Assembly (NCBI GenBank): GCA_017512805.1
Contig: JAFWES010000059.1
Span: 141,421 to 205,420, forward strand
Origin: Clostridia bacterium
GTDB taxonomy: Bacteria > Bacillota > Clostridia > Christensenellales > Aristaeellaceae
Length of the DNA: 64,000 bases
Direction of reading: 5' to 3'
Shown: one piece after another, positions 25,989 to 35,400 of the stretch
Layout of the letters: every line of letters begins with the position of its first letter
Numbering within the stretch: position 1 is the first letter of the stretch
Made by a program: the position numbers and the translations under genes
Notes under the pieces: model-generated
The model's input: only the letters and a program-made list of their open reading frames with translations
The model's database searches: none
What the model was told of the DNA's origin: nothing

Positions 25989-28154
25989 ATGAACATCAAA
26001 ACCAGCGCCTGGATCACGGTATCCCAGAATACGGGCGACATTTGTCCTTTGTTTAGGAAACTGTTCGCTCCTGAAAAAGCAATTGAAAAAGCCGAATTGC
26101 AAATCACCGCCTTGGGGATTTACCATGCGGAAATCAATGGCCAGCGAATCAGTGATTTCGTGCTGGCTCCCGGCTGGACCAGCTATGATCATCGACTGCA
26201 GGTGCAGACCTATGATGTGACGGCGCTGCTGCAAAAAGAAAACGAGCTGTGCATCACCGTAGGCCGGGGCTGGTTCCGCTCGCCCATGCCGGGCTGGCTG
26301 AACAGCGAGGACAAGCAGCGGCGGATGGCCCAGCCCTGCGGACTGATCGCTTCCCTGCATATTGGGTATGCCGACGGCACGGAAGAAATCATCCTTACGG
26401 ATGAAAGCTGGCAATGGGCGAAGGGCCGGGTGCTGTTCAGCGAAATTTACGACGGCGAAACCTGCGATGCCCGGATCAAGCCGAAGGATTGGCGGCCGGT
26501 AAAGCCGCTGAAATGGAGCAAGGATATCCTGATCCCCCAGGAGGGCGAAGAAATCCGGGAGACCGAGCGCGTCGCCGCGAAGCGCGTTTTCAAAACGCTC
26601 CAGGGCGACACCGTGGTGGATTTCGGCCAGGAGGTCACGGGCTATGTGGAAATCACGCTGAACGCCCACGCGGGGGACGAAGTGCTGTTCGATCACGCCG
26701 AGGTGCAGGACAGGGACGGCAACTGGTATAACGAAAACTACCGCAGCGCCAAGGCCCTGGCAAGGTATATCTGCCGGGACGGGCAGCAGACATGGCATCC
26801 GGAGCTGACCTTCTTTGGCTTCCGGTACATCAGGCTTTTATCCTGGCCGGGTGAAGCCAAGCCGGAAAACTTCACCGCCATTGCCGTGCATTCCGATATG
26901 AAGCGCACCGGCTGGCTGAAGAGCGGAAACGCCGAGCTGAACCAGCTGTTTTCCAACATCGTGTGGGGCCAGCGGGGCAACTTCCTGGACGTGCCCACCG
27001 ACTGCCCCCAGCGGGACGAGCGCCTGGGCTGGACGGGCGACGCCCAGGTATTCATCAAGACCGCCAGCTACCTGTTTGACACAGAAAAATTCTTCAAGAA
27101 ATGGCTCCACGACATGGCCGCCGATCAGCGGGAAAGCGGCGAAGTGGGCCAGGTGATTCCCGACATGATGCCCGAAGGACCAAGCAGCGCCGCCTGGGGC
27201 GACGCCGCCACCATCTGCCCCTGGCAGGTGTACCAGACCTACGGCGACAAGGCTGTGCTGGAAGACCAGTTCGAGAGCATGCGGAAATGGGTAGACTTCA
27301 TTGGCTCCGTCACCAAAACCCCAAACCTGTGGATCGACCATTTCCACTTTGGCGACTGGCTGGGCCTTGACGCGCCTGACGGCAGCTATAAGGGTTCTTC
27401 CCGGGAAGATTTCATTGCCAGCGCGTTCTATGCCCATTCCACGGAATTGGTGGTAAAGGCCGGCAAGCTGCTGGGCAAGGACGTTTCCGATTATGAAAAG
27501 CTGCATCAGAATATCGTCGCCGCTTTTCGCAAGACATTCCCGGAATACAAAACCCAGACCGAGCATGTGCTGGCCGTCCACTTCGGGCTGGCGGAGGATG
27601 CGCAAAAGACCGCCGATGCCCTGGCCGAGATGGTCAAGGCAGACGGCGTGCAGCTGCGTACCGGCTTTGTGGGCACGCCCTACATCCTGCATGTGCTGAG
27701 CAACTATGGCCACGCCGATCTGGCCTGGTCGCTGGTGCTGCGCAGGGAATATCCCGGCTGGCTGTACCCTGTCACCAAGGGGGCCACCACCATCTGGGAG
27801 CACTGGGACGGCATCAAGTCCGACGGTTCCTTCTGGAGCAAGGATATGAATTCCTTCAACCATTATTCCTACGGCGCAGTGGCGGACTGGGTATTCGAGC
27901 AGGCGGCGGGAATTCAGCACGCCGAGGACAAGCCCGGCTTTGAGGAATTGATTTACGCCCCGCAGCCCGACTCGCGCCTGGGCTGGCTGCAAGCCAGGCT
28001 GGACACCCGCCACGGCACGATCAGCGTCCTGTGGGTCTGCAAGGAGGACGGCGTGCGCTATGAATTGGAAACTCCGGTACGCACACTGGTTTGCCTGAAC
28101 GGTGAGGAAAAATGGGTGAACCCCGGCAAATATATATTCTGGACAAAGCAATAA
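25989..28154 (+). CDS. GH78 alpha-L-rhamnosidase
   Basis: A 721-residue GH78 enzyme, complete, with the full catalytic loop DVPTDCPQRDERLGWTGD (334-351) in which Asp338, Asp343/Glu344 and Asp351 are the conserved acids. N-terminal domains show LGIYHAEINGQRI and GWTSYDHRLQVQTYDV, typical of Bac_rhamnosid_N; the C-terminal part has NHYSYGAVADWVFE and the closing beta domain. The ATG at 25989 follows AAGGAGG; a longer frame starts inside the preceding gene and is rejected. It releases terminal L-rhamnose, pointing to rhamnogalacturonan or rhamnose-capped arabinogalactan. Confidence 0.95.
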   Translation: MNIKTSAWITVSQNTGDICPLFRKLFAPEKAIEKAELQITALGIYHAEINGQRISDFVLAPGWTSYDHRLQVQTYDVTALLQKENELCITVGRGWFRSPMPGWLNSEDKQRRMAQPCGLIASLHIGYADGTEEIILTDESWQWAKGRVLFSEIYDGETCDARIKPKDWRPVKPLKWSKDILIPQEGEEIRETERVAAKRVFKTLQGDTVVDFGQEVTGYVEITLNAHAGDEVLFDHAEVQDRDGNWYNENYRSAKALARYICRDGQQTWHPELTFFGFRYIRLLSWPGEAKPENFTAIAVHSDMKRTGWLKSGNAELNQLFSNIVWGQRGNFLDVPTDCPQRDERLGWTGDAQVFIKTASYLFDTEKFFKKWLHDMAADQRESGEVGQVIPDMMPEGPSSAAWGDAATICPWQVYQTYGDKAVLEDQFESMRKWVDFIGSVTKTPNLWIDHFHFGDWLGLDAPDGSYKGSSREDFIASAFYAHSTELVVKAGKLLGKDVSDYEKLHQNIVAAFRKTFPEYKTQTEHVLAVHFGLAEDAQKTADALAEMVKADGVQLRTGFVGTPYILHVLSNYGHADLAWSLVLRREYPGWLYPVTKGATTIWEHWDGIKSDGSFWSKDMNSFNHYSYGAVADWVFEQAAGIQHAEDKPGFEELIYAPQPDSRLGWLQARLDTRHGTISVLWVCKEDGVRYELETPVRTLVCLNGEEKWVNPGKYIFWTKQ

Positions 28155-28168
28155 GGAGGACACGTACA

Positions 28169-30682
28169 ATGCGCAGCATGAAGATCAATCAGGAATGGGA
28201 TTTTGGTCTTGGTCAGGTGGACCTGGGACAGCGCATCCGCGGGATTTTCGGGGATCGGAAAGTCAATCTGCCCCATGATTATATGATCGAAAGCGACGTT
28301 TTCCCGGAAGCGGCATCCGGCGCGTCCAGCGGCTATTACAACGCGGGCGTGGCCCATTATGCCAAGGAGATCGATATCCCGGCGGAATGGGAAAACGACC
28401 AGATCTTCCTGCGCTTCGACGGGGTCATGATGAACGCCACCGTGGAGGTGAACGGCAATCTGTCCTGCCTGCAGCATTACGGCTACGCGCCATTTGAGAC
28501 GGATATTACCCATTTGGTCTATCCGGGCCAGAAGAACCGCGTCGTGATCACCGTGAACCCCAGCATGCAGCCGAACTCCCGCTGGTTCTCCGGCGCGGGC
28601 CTGTTCCGGGGTGTGGAGCTGGCGCACACGCCCAAGCTGCACATCGCTTTCGAGGGCCTGTCCGGCTACACGAAAAAGATCGAATATAAGGCCGACGGCA
28701 CGCCCGAGACCGCCTATTTGCAGGTATCTGCGGAAATCAAAAACGAATACGCCGAAAGCCGTCTGGCCGAAGTCACATTCGCCCTGATCGACGATCAGAC
28801 CGGCGAAACGGTGAAGGCCAGCAAAACCCTGACCCAGGTGCTGGCCATGAGCGTTGGCTCTGCCTACATGACCCTGACCGTGGATGATCCCAAGCTATGG
28901 GATGCGGAAAACCCCAATCTGTACCGCTTACAGGCGACGGTGAAAGACGTTGGTACTTTCAAAACGCACATGATCCCCTACGAACACCCCACCGAGGACA
29001 CCGAAAGCGTGCTGTTCGGCATCCGCACCATCGAGGCGGATGTGAAGCACGGCCTGCGCATCAACGGCAAAGAGGTCAAATTGAAGGGCGGCTGCCTGCA
29101 CCACGACAACGGCCCCATCGGCACAGTGACGGTGTACGACGCGGAAGCCCGGAAGGTAAAGAAATTAAAGGAAGTGGGCTTCAACGCCATCCGCACCACC
29201 CACAACCCGCCATCCGCCGCCCTGATCGAGGCCTGCGATCGGCTGGGCATGTATATCTTCGACGAGGCCTTTGACGCCTGGGGCATGGGCAAGCAGCCCG
29301 GCGACTATAACCAATATTTTGAAACCGATTGGGAAAAGGATCTGACCGCCTTTGTGAAGCGGGACCGCTGCCATCCCTGCGTCACGCTCTGGTCCACCGG
29401 CAACGAGATCACTGAGCGCGGCGGCCTGAACGACGGCTATGTGTGGGCGGCGAAGCTGGCGGATACGGTGCGCAGGCTCGATCCCAGCCGCCCCATCTCC
29501 AACGGCATCTGCTCCTTTTGGAACGGGCTGGATGATTTCATCATGGCCGAGCAGATGAAGAAGCGGATGGAAGGGCTCTCCGGCGGTTTGCAAAACGCCG
29601 ACATCGGCGGCAAGAAGGATTTGCTGTGGGAGCAGTACACCGAGGGCTTTGCCAACGGCCTGGACGTGGTGGGCTACAACTATCTGGAGGGCAAGTACGA
29701 GCAGGATCATCAGATGTTCCCCGAGCGGGTGATCCTGGGCAGCGAAAACTATCCCAAGGAAATCGGCGTGCACTGGCCCATGATCGAAAAAACGCCCTGG
29801 GTCATCGGCGATTTCACCTGGACAGCCTGGGATTACATCGGCGAGGCGGGCATCGGCAAGGCCACCTTCTATGAGCCCGGCGACCCCAACATCGGCAATC
29901 CCTGGGGTGCGCCTTCGCCCTTCCCTTGGCGCACCGCCAACGACGCGGATTTCGACGTGACCGGTCAGATCCGTCCCCAGGGCGTCTATCGCCGCATCGT
30001 GTGGGGCAGAAAGGAAACCGGCCTGTTCTCCTATGACCCTGCCGTGATTGGCAAGGTGGAGACCCTGTCCAGCTGGGGCTTCCCTGGCGTGTGGCAGCGT
30101 TGGAACTGGCAGGGCTGGGAAGGAAAGCCTGTGGATATCGCCGTATTCAGCAGCGCGGAGGAAGTGGAACTCTTTATCAACGGCGTAAGTCTTGGCCGCA
30201 AAAAGGCCGGCGAGGCGCTGATCCAGGACATGCCGCTCACCTTCCTCTTCCGGGCTGTCTACCAGCCGGGAACGGTGGAGGCCGTCAGCTATACGGATGG
30301 GAAAGAGGTCTCCCGAACGGTATTGAAAACCGCCGGCAAGCCCGTTTCCATCCGCCTGACCGCGGAAACGGAAGCAATGAAAGCCGACGGTGAATCCCTG
30401 TGCTATGTGAACGCCGAGCTGATCGACAAAGACGGAAACGTGGTTCCCGACGCCGATATCCTTTTGAAAGCGGAAGTCAACGGCGCGGCGGAGCTGCTGG
30501 GCTTTGGCAGCGGCAATCCCATCACCGACGAAAACTACAGCAAGGGCCGGTTTACCAGCTATCAGGGAAAAGCCCTGGCCGTGCTGCGCTCCGGCTATGA
30601 AGCGGGCCAGGCAAAGCTGACCGTCTCCGCTGAGGGGTTGGAGAAAGCTGAAATCACCCTGCCGCTTGAGGAAGAAAAATGA
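28169..30682 (+). CDS. GH2 family beta-galactosidase-like enzyme with DUF4982-type C-terminus
   Basis: An 837-residue GH2 enzyme. The N-terminal sandwich is GWNFG-like (INQEWDFGLG, LPHDYMIES), followed by an immunoglobulin-like domain and the TIM barrel with acid/base E413 in STGNEIT and nucleophile E526 in LGSENYPKE. The C-terminal region includes WNWQGWEGKPVDIAVFSSAEEVELFING, the DUF4982 type, then another beta domain. AAGGAGG precedes the ATG at 28169; a frame extension into the GH78 gene is rejected. No signal peptide. Probably removes beta-linked galactose, though some such enzymes act on other sugars. Confidence 0.93.
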   Translation: MRSMKINQEWDFGLGQVDLGQRIRGIFGDRKVNLPHDYMIESDVFPEAASGASSGYYNAGVAHYAKEIDIPAEWENDQIFLRFDGVMMNATVEVNGNLSCLQHYGYAPFETDITHLVYPGQKNRVVITVNPSMQPNSRWFSGAGLFRGVELAHTPKLHIAFEGLSGYTKKIEYKADGTPETAYLQVSAEIKNEYAESRLAEVTFALIDDQTGETVKASKTLTQVLAMSVGSAYMTLTVDDPKLWDAENPNLYRLQATVKDVGTFKTHMIPYEHPTEDTESVLFGIRTIEADVKHGLRINGKEVKLKGGCLHHDNGPIGTVTVYDAEARKVKKLKEVGFNAIRTTHNPPSAALIEACDRLGMYIFDEAFDAWGMGKQPGDYNQYFETDWEKDLTAFVKRDRCHPCVTLWSTGNEITERGGLNDGYVWAAKLADTVRRLDPSRPISNGICSFWNGLDDFIMAEQMKKRMEGLSGGLQNADIGGKKDLLWEQYTEGFANGLDVVGYNYLEGKYEQDHQMFPERVILGSENYPKEIGVHWPMIEKTPWVIGDFTWTAWDYIGEAGIGKATFYEPGDPNIGNPWGAPSPFPWRTANDADFDVTGQIRPQGVYRRIVWGRKETGLFSYDPAVIGKVETLSSWGFPGVWQRWNWQGWEGKPVDIAVFSSAEEVELFINGVSLGRKKAGEALIQDMPLTFLFRAVYQPGTVEAVSYTDGKEVSRTVLKTAGKPVSIRLTAETEAMKADGESLCYVNAELIDKDGNVVPDADILLKAEVNGAAELLGFGSGNPITDENYSKGRFTSYQGKALAVLRSGYEAGQAKLTVSAEGLEKAEITLPLEEEK

Positions 30683-31857
30683 TGTATCCTTTGAAGCGTG
30701 AAAGCATCCAGCAGCGCCGGGAAGCGCTGCTGGATTGCCTGAATCGAGCCACTGCCGCCGGGGCGAATGCCGGTAGCAATTTACTGGTGATGGATGGGCG
30801 CGGAGAAATCTGCTATTTGGAAAACGGCTGCGCGGATCTTGCCCGGCAAACGCCCATGCAAAGAAACAGCATTTTCCGCTGTTATTCCATGACCAAGCCT
30901 TTAACCTCCTGCGCCGCCATGCTGCTGATCCAGGAAGGAAAGCTGGATCTGTATGAGCCAGTATCCCGGTATATCGGTTCCTTCCGGCATCAGCAGGTGC
31001 AGATGCCGACAGGCGTGGTTCCCGCGGCCAGGGAATGCCTGGTGCGCGATCTTCTGGATATGACGGCGGGGCTTTCCTATGACGGCGATGATACCCTGCC
31101 CCAGCGGGAAACGAAAATGGTTTTTCAGGAGGCGGAGAGGCGCTTTGACACCGATCGTCCCATGGATACCCAGGAATTTGCGGAGCGGATCGGAACCATT
31201 CCGCTTTTGTTCCACCCCGGCGAAGACTGGAATTACAGTGTTTGCGCCGATGTGTTGGGCGCGGTGATCGAAAAGGCCGCCGATATGCCCTTTGCGGACT
31301 TTTTGCAAAAGCGCGTTTTATCGCCTTTGGGCATGGAGGACAGCGGCTTTTTCGTGCCGGAGGATAAACGCGCAAGGCTGGTGACCGTATATCAGAAGGA
31401 CGAATGCGGCAGCCTTGTTCCTTATACCGGCAATCATCTGGCGATCCGCAACGACGGCGGGGAAAATGCCTTCCATTCCGGCGGGGCGGGGCTTTTCTCC
31501 ACCATTGAGGATTACACCCGCTTCGCGCGGATGCTGATGAACGGCGGACAGGGCATCCTGAATGAAAGCACCGTGCGCTTTATGACCGGTCGCCGGCAAA
31601 CGGGGAAACCCCAGCAAACCATTGCTCAAACCATGGGGATGGAAGGCCGCAGCTATGCCAATCTTCTGCGGGTGACGGTGGACCCGGCCGCTGCCTTTTT
31701 CCCCACCAATATGGGAGAATACGGCTGGGACGGCTGGCTGAGCACCTTTTTTATCAACGATCCCGCCACCGGCGTGACCATCCTGCTGATGCAAAATCAA
31801 AAGGACGGCGACGGAACGCTGATCGGCAAAATCCGCAGCCTGATCTACCTTTCCTGA
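30679..31857 (+). CDS. Serine hydrolase, beta-lactamase/esterase EstB type
   Basis: A 392-residue class-C beta-lactamase-like protein. The nucleophile motif is S70-M-T-K73 (SxxK), the second catalytic Tyr is in WNYSVCADVLG, and HSGGAGLFST takes the place of KTG. Members in sugar-utilisation loci are usually esterases or D-aminopeptidase-like enzymes, not antibiotic resistance genes. No signal peptide. Its ATG overlaps the GH2 stop by 4 bases (ATGA), indicating translational coupling, and it precedes another GH2 with an esterase domain. De-esterification of sugar acetates is plausible. Confidence 0.85.
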   Translation: MMYPLKRESIQQRREALLDCLNRATAAGANAGSNLLVMDGRGEICYLENGCADLARQTPMQRNSIFRCYSMTKPLTSCAAMLLIQEGKLDLYEPVSRYIGSFRHQQVQMPTGVVPAARECLVRDLLDMTAGLSYDGDDTLPQRETKMVFQEAERRFDTDRPMDTQEFAERIGTIPLLFHPGEDWNYSVCADVLGAVIEKAADMPFADFLQKRVLSPLGMEDSGFFVPEDKRARLVTVYQKDECGSLVPYTGNHLAIRNDGGENAFHSGGAGLFSTIEDYTRFARMLMNGGQGILNESTVRFMTGRRQTGKPQQTIAQTMGMEGRSYANLLRVTVDPAAAFFPTNMGEYGWDGWLSTFFINDPATGVTILLMQNQKDGDGTLIGKIRSLIYLS

Positions 31858-31875
31858 CGAAAAGGAGGAAAACCT

Positions 31876-34854
31876 GTGCGTAAACTGATCCCATTCAATG
31901 AAAGCTGGCTGTTTACAAAACCCGGAGAAAACCGCGTGCCCGTCACGCTGCCCCATACATGGAACGCCTTGGACGGCCAGGATGGTGGCGGGGATTACTG
32001 GCGGGGTGAATGCGTGTATGAAAAAACCTTCGCCGCGCCGGACAAGAAAGCGGACGAGAAAACCTATCTGGAATTTGACGGCGTATCCGCTTCCGCCAAA
32101 GTGACGCTGAATGATCACTTCGTCGGGGAGCATCACGGAGGTTACAGCCGGTTCCGGTTCAACATTTCAAAATACCTCCAGGATGGGGACAACCATCTGA
32201 CTGTCGCTGTCAGCAACGCTGCCTGCGATACCGTGTATCCCCAGAACGCCGATTTTACGTTCTATGGCGGGATCTACCGGGCTGCGCGTCTGGTGGTATT
32301 GCCTAAAATCCATTTCGATATGGACACCCTGGGCGGCTGCGGCATTCGGGTGACGCCGAAGGTACTGGATGACGACTCTGCCGACGTGCTTGTATCTGCA
32401 TGCTCCACCGGCGGTCAGGCCGTGTTTGAATTGAATGGGGAAACACTGACAGGGAACGAAGTTACCTTCCATATTGAGCATCCCGTGCTGTGGCAGGGCC
32501 GGAAGAATCCCCATCTGTACACGCTGAAAGCCCGCCTGTACGACGGTGAGACGCTGTGCGATTCCCTGGATATTCCCTTCGGTATCCGTTCCTTCCGTAT
32601 CGACCCCAATGAAGGGTTTACCCTGAACGGAGAAAGCTACCCCCTGCGGGGCGTGGCCATGCACCAGGACTGGCTGGGCAAGGGCAACGCCATTTCCGAA
32701 GCAGACATGGAAGAAAGCCTGCGCCACGTATACGACATGGGAGCCACCACCGTGCGCCTGGCTCATTACCAGCACGATCAGCACACCTATGACCTGTGCG
32801 ACCGGCTGGGCATCGTGGTGTGGACGGAAATCCCCTACATCAGCGAACATCTGGACAACGCAAGGGACAACGCGCTGAGCCAGATGCGGGAGCTGATCGA
32901 ACAGAATTACAACCATCCCTCCATCGTGGTGTGGGGCCTGAGCAATGAAATCACCATGGCCCACGGCGACCAGGAAACCCTGGTGCCCTTCCATCAAAAG
33001 CTGAACGATTTGTGCCACGAGATGGACGATACCCGTCTCACCACCATGGCCTGCATATCGCCCTTGCCTACGGATCATCCCCTTTTGGATGTGCCGGACG
33101 TGCTTTCCTACAACCATTATTTCGGTTGGTACGGCGGGCGGCTGGAGGATAACGGCCCCTGGTTCGACCGCTTCCATGCCCTGCATCCCGATCTGCCCGT
33201 GGGCGTATCGGAATACGGCTGCGAAAACAGCCTGTGGCATTCCTCCCACCCCGAACCCGGTGATTACAGCAACGAGTACCAGATGATCTACCACGAAAGC
33301 CTGATCAAGCAGCTGTATTCCCGGAAATACCTGTGGGCCACCCATGTGTGGAATATGTTTGATTTCGCCGCCGACGCCCGGGAGGAGGGCGGCACCAAGG
33401 GCCGCAACAACAAAGGTCTGGTGACTTTTGACCGAAAAATACGGAAGGACGCTTTCTATGCCTACCAGGCCTGGCTGACGAATGAACCCATGCTGCATCT
33501 GTGCGGCAAGGAGTTTGTCAACCGGGACGGGGATACCGCCGAATTTGTGGTATATAGCAATTTGCCGGAAGTCACCCTGACGGTAAACGGAACGGCTTAT
33601 GCAAAGCAGGCCGAGGATCACTTCTTCCATTTCACCGTACCTCAGCCGGAGGGGAATTATACTGTTATTGCAACCGCGGGTGACTTAACTGAGCAGGCAA
33701 CGTTCAATCATGTTTCCCAGCCCGATCCCACCTATCGCTTCCAGCAGGGCACGGTGCTCAACTGGTTCGATATCGAAACGCCCGAGGGTTTCTATTCCGT
33801 CAAGGATTTGCTGAAGGATATCTCCCAGACCCCGGACGCTGCGGCACTGGTGAAGCCGCTTCTGGCGGAAATGACCGCTGCCCGGGCCGCGAAAGCAAAG
33901 CAGAAGGAACAGGAAACCGGGCGGGAGACAGTGAAAAGCGGTGAGGGCATGAGCGCCGAGGATCGCCGCCGCACGACGATGCAGTTCAGTCTTTTGCAGC
34001 TCATCCGCATGGGCGCACCGGATATGCCCAAGGAGCGCATCATTGCCATCAATAAACAGCTCAATCAGATTCCCAAATATGTGCCGCCCAAGGACATGGA
34101 TATGGAGCAAGCGGAAAAGGACGCCCACCGGGAAAACACCTACGCCTTGGACGACCGCTTTGTGCTCCGGGACGGTCAGCGCCATCCTTTCGCGGTGATC
34201 TGCCCAGGCGGCGGATATACCATGGTGTGCAGTTTTATTGAAGGCGTGCCCTACGCCAGAAAGCTCAACGAAATGGGCATATCCGCTTTTATCGTGTATT
34301 ACCGTGTGAAGGATCAGGCCCGTTTTCCCGCTCCCCAGGACGATCTGGCCCAGGCTGTGCGGGACATCTTTGCGAAAGCAGATGAATATCTGCTGGACAC
34401 CGCCCACTGGTCCGTGTGGGGTTCCTCCGCCGGCGGCCATCTGGCGGCCAGCTTCGGCACGGCCAACATGGGCTATTCCCATTATGATCTGCCAAAGCCC
34501 GAAGCGTTGATCCTGACCTATCCCGTCATCAGCATGCGTCCGGACCTGACCGAGCAGCAGACCCATAACATGCTGCTGGGCGATCCCGCCGAGGCATCCA
34601 TGGAAGCCTTTGCCAGCGTGGACGAGCAGGTGAACGCCGACTATCCGTCCACCTACATTTGGTGCGGCGACGCGGACAAAACCGTAAAGCCCAACAACAC
34701 CCGCCGCATGGCGGAAGTGCTCAAAAAAGCTGGGGTCCCGTACCAATGCGAAATCTTCCCCGGCGTGGATCACGGCGTCGGCCCCGGCACGGAAACCGCC
34801 GCCGAAGGGTGGATCGAGCATGCCGTGGCCTTCTGGAAAAGGCAGCAATCATAA
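31876..34854 (+). CDS. GH2 glycosidase fused to alpha/beta-hydrolase (esterase)
   Basis: A 992-residue three-part fusion. Residues 1-620 form a complete GH2 enzyme with acid/base E358 in SNEIT and nucleophile E446 in VSEYG. Residues about 637-733 are a charged helical linker with a Leu-rich pattern (SVKDLLKD ... IIAINKQLNQIPK) similar to the tail of the GH3 at 2717-4960. Residues about 750-992 are an alpha/beta-hydrolase with oxyanion PGGGY, nucleophile S851 in GSSAGGH, Asp in CGDADK and His in VDHGVG. A GTG start follows AAAGGAGG by 7 bases. One polypeptide could both remove beta-galactosyl (or related) residues and O-acetyl groups. No signal peptide. Confidence 0.9.
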   Translation: MRKLIPFNESWLFTKPGENRVPVTLPHTWNALDGQDGGGDYWRGECVYEKTFAAPDKKADEKTYLEFDGVSASAKVTLNDHFVGEHHGGYSRFRFNISKYLQDGDNHLTVAVSNAACDTVYPQNADFTFYGGIYRAARLVVLPKIHFDMDTLGGCGIRVTPKVLDDDSADVLVSACSTGGQAVFELNGETLTGNEVTFHIEHPVLWQGRKNPHLYTLKARLYDGETLCDSLDIPFGIRSFRIDPNEGFTLNGESYPLRGVAMHQDWLGKGNAISEADMEESLRHVYDMGATTVRLAHYQHDQHTYDLCDRLGIVVWTEIPYISEHLDNARDNALSQMRELIEQNYNHPSIVVWGLSNEITMAHGDQETLVPFHQKLNDLCHEMDDTRLTTMACISPLPTDHPLLDVPDVLSYNHYFGWYGGRLEDNGPWFDRFHALHPDLPVGVSEYGCENSLWHSSHPEPGDYSNEYQMIYHESLIKQLYSRKYLWATHVWNMFDFAADAREEGGTKGRNNKGLVTFDRKIRKDAFYAYQAWLTNEPMLHLCGKEFVNRDGDTAEFVVYSNLPEVTLTVNGTAYAKQAEDHFFHFTVPQPEGNYTVIATAGDLTEQATFNHVSQPDPTYRFQQGTVLNWFDIETPEGFYSVKDLLKDISQTPDAAALVKPLLAEMTAARAAKAKQKEQETGRETVKSGEGMSAEDRRRTTMQFSLLQLIRMGAPDMPKERIIAINKQLNQIPKYVPPKDMDMEQAEKDAHRENTYALDDRFVLRDGQRHPFAVICPGGGYTMVCSFIEGVPYARKLNEMGISAFIVYYRVKDQARFPAPQDDLAQAVRDIFAKADEYLLDTAHWSVWGSSAGGHLAASFGTANMGYSHYDLPKPEALILTYPVISMRPDLTEQQTHNMLLGDPAEASMEAFASVDEQVNADYPSTYIWCGDADKTVKPNNTRRMAEVLKKAGVPYQCEIFPGVDHGVGPGTETAAEGWIEHAVAFWKRQQS

Positions 34855-34883
34855 ACGCATGAAAATACAGGGAGGTGCAGACC

Positions 34884-35310
34884 TTGAAAGCCGTTCACCT
34901 CAGAGCAGAACACATGAAAAACCCTTTGGGCTTGCAAACTGTCCGACCGGTTTTTTCCTGGCATACCGATGACGGTCTGCAAAGCGCTTATGAAATCAAC
35001 GTCATCAAAGGGAAAACAACCGTTTGGAAAAGCGGCAAGGTAACCACCGGCCGCATGCTGGCCCGCTGCGGTTATGATGCTGCTCCACGGGAACATCTCA
35101 CCTGGCGTATACGTCTGTGGGATGAAAATGATCAGCCCGGCGAATGGAATGACGCCTGGTTCGAGATGGGATTGTTGCAAGCTTCATCCCGGATGGCCGG
35201 ATCTCGACGGAAAAAGCAATCCTCCAACAGAAATGGTTGCATCCTTCCGGGGGTAGGACAATGTCCAATGCTCACTGCGAAACGGATTATGCATGATCCC
35301 GAAAGGGAAC
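34884..35310 (+). pseudogene. Remnant of a GH78 rhamnosidase gene (N-terminal part only)
   Basis: A TTG with GGGAGGTG upstream begins a frame matching the start of GH78 proteins: MKNPLGLQTVRPVFSWHTDD, then LTWRIRLWDEN and WFEMGLLQ (about 100 residues). Near 35195 the reading frame becomes implausible; a neighbouring frame continues with ISTEKAILQQKWLHPSGG and ends at about 35312. The remaining 600 residues of a rhamnosidase are absent, and an unrelated gene on the other strand follows. It marks the decayed right edge of the locus. Confidence 0.65.
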
Positions 35311-35400
35311 ACAGGAGGTGGTTCGCGCCCTGCAAGTTTGCTTGGGGGTTCATCTCTCGACATATTCGATCCAATCCCAGTTTGTCGATGGCCGATTATC

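Noticed and set aside
30679-31857. Antibiotic-resistance beta-lactamase
   Set aside because: It has the fold and SxxK motif, but no signal peptide, no KTG motif and is coupled to glycosidases; an esterase role is more likely.
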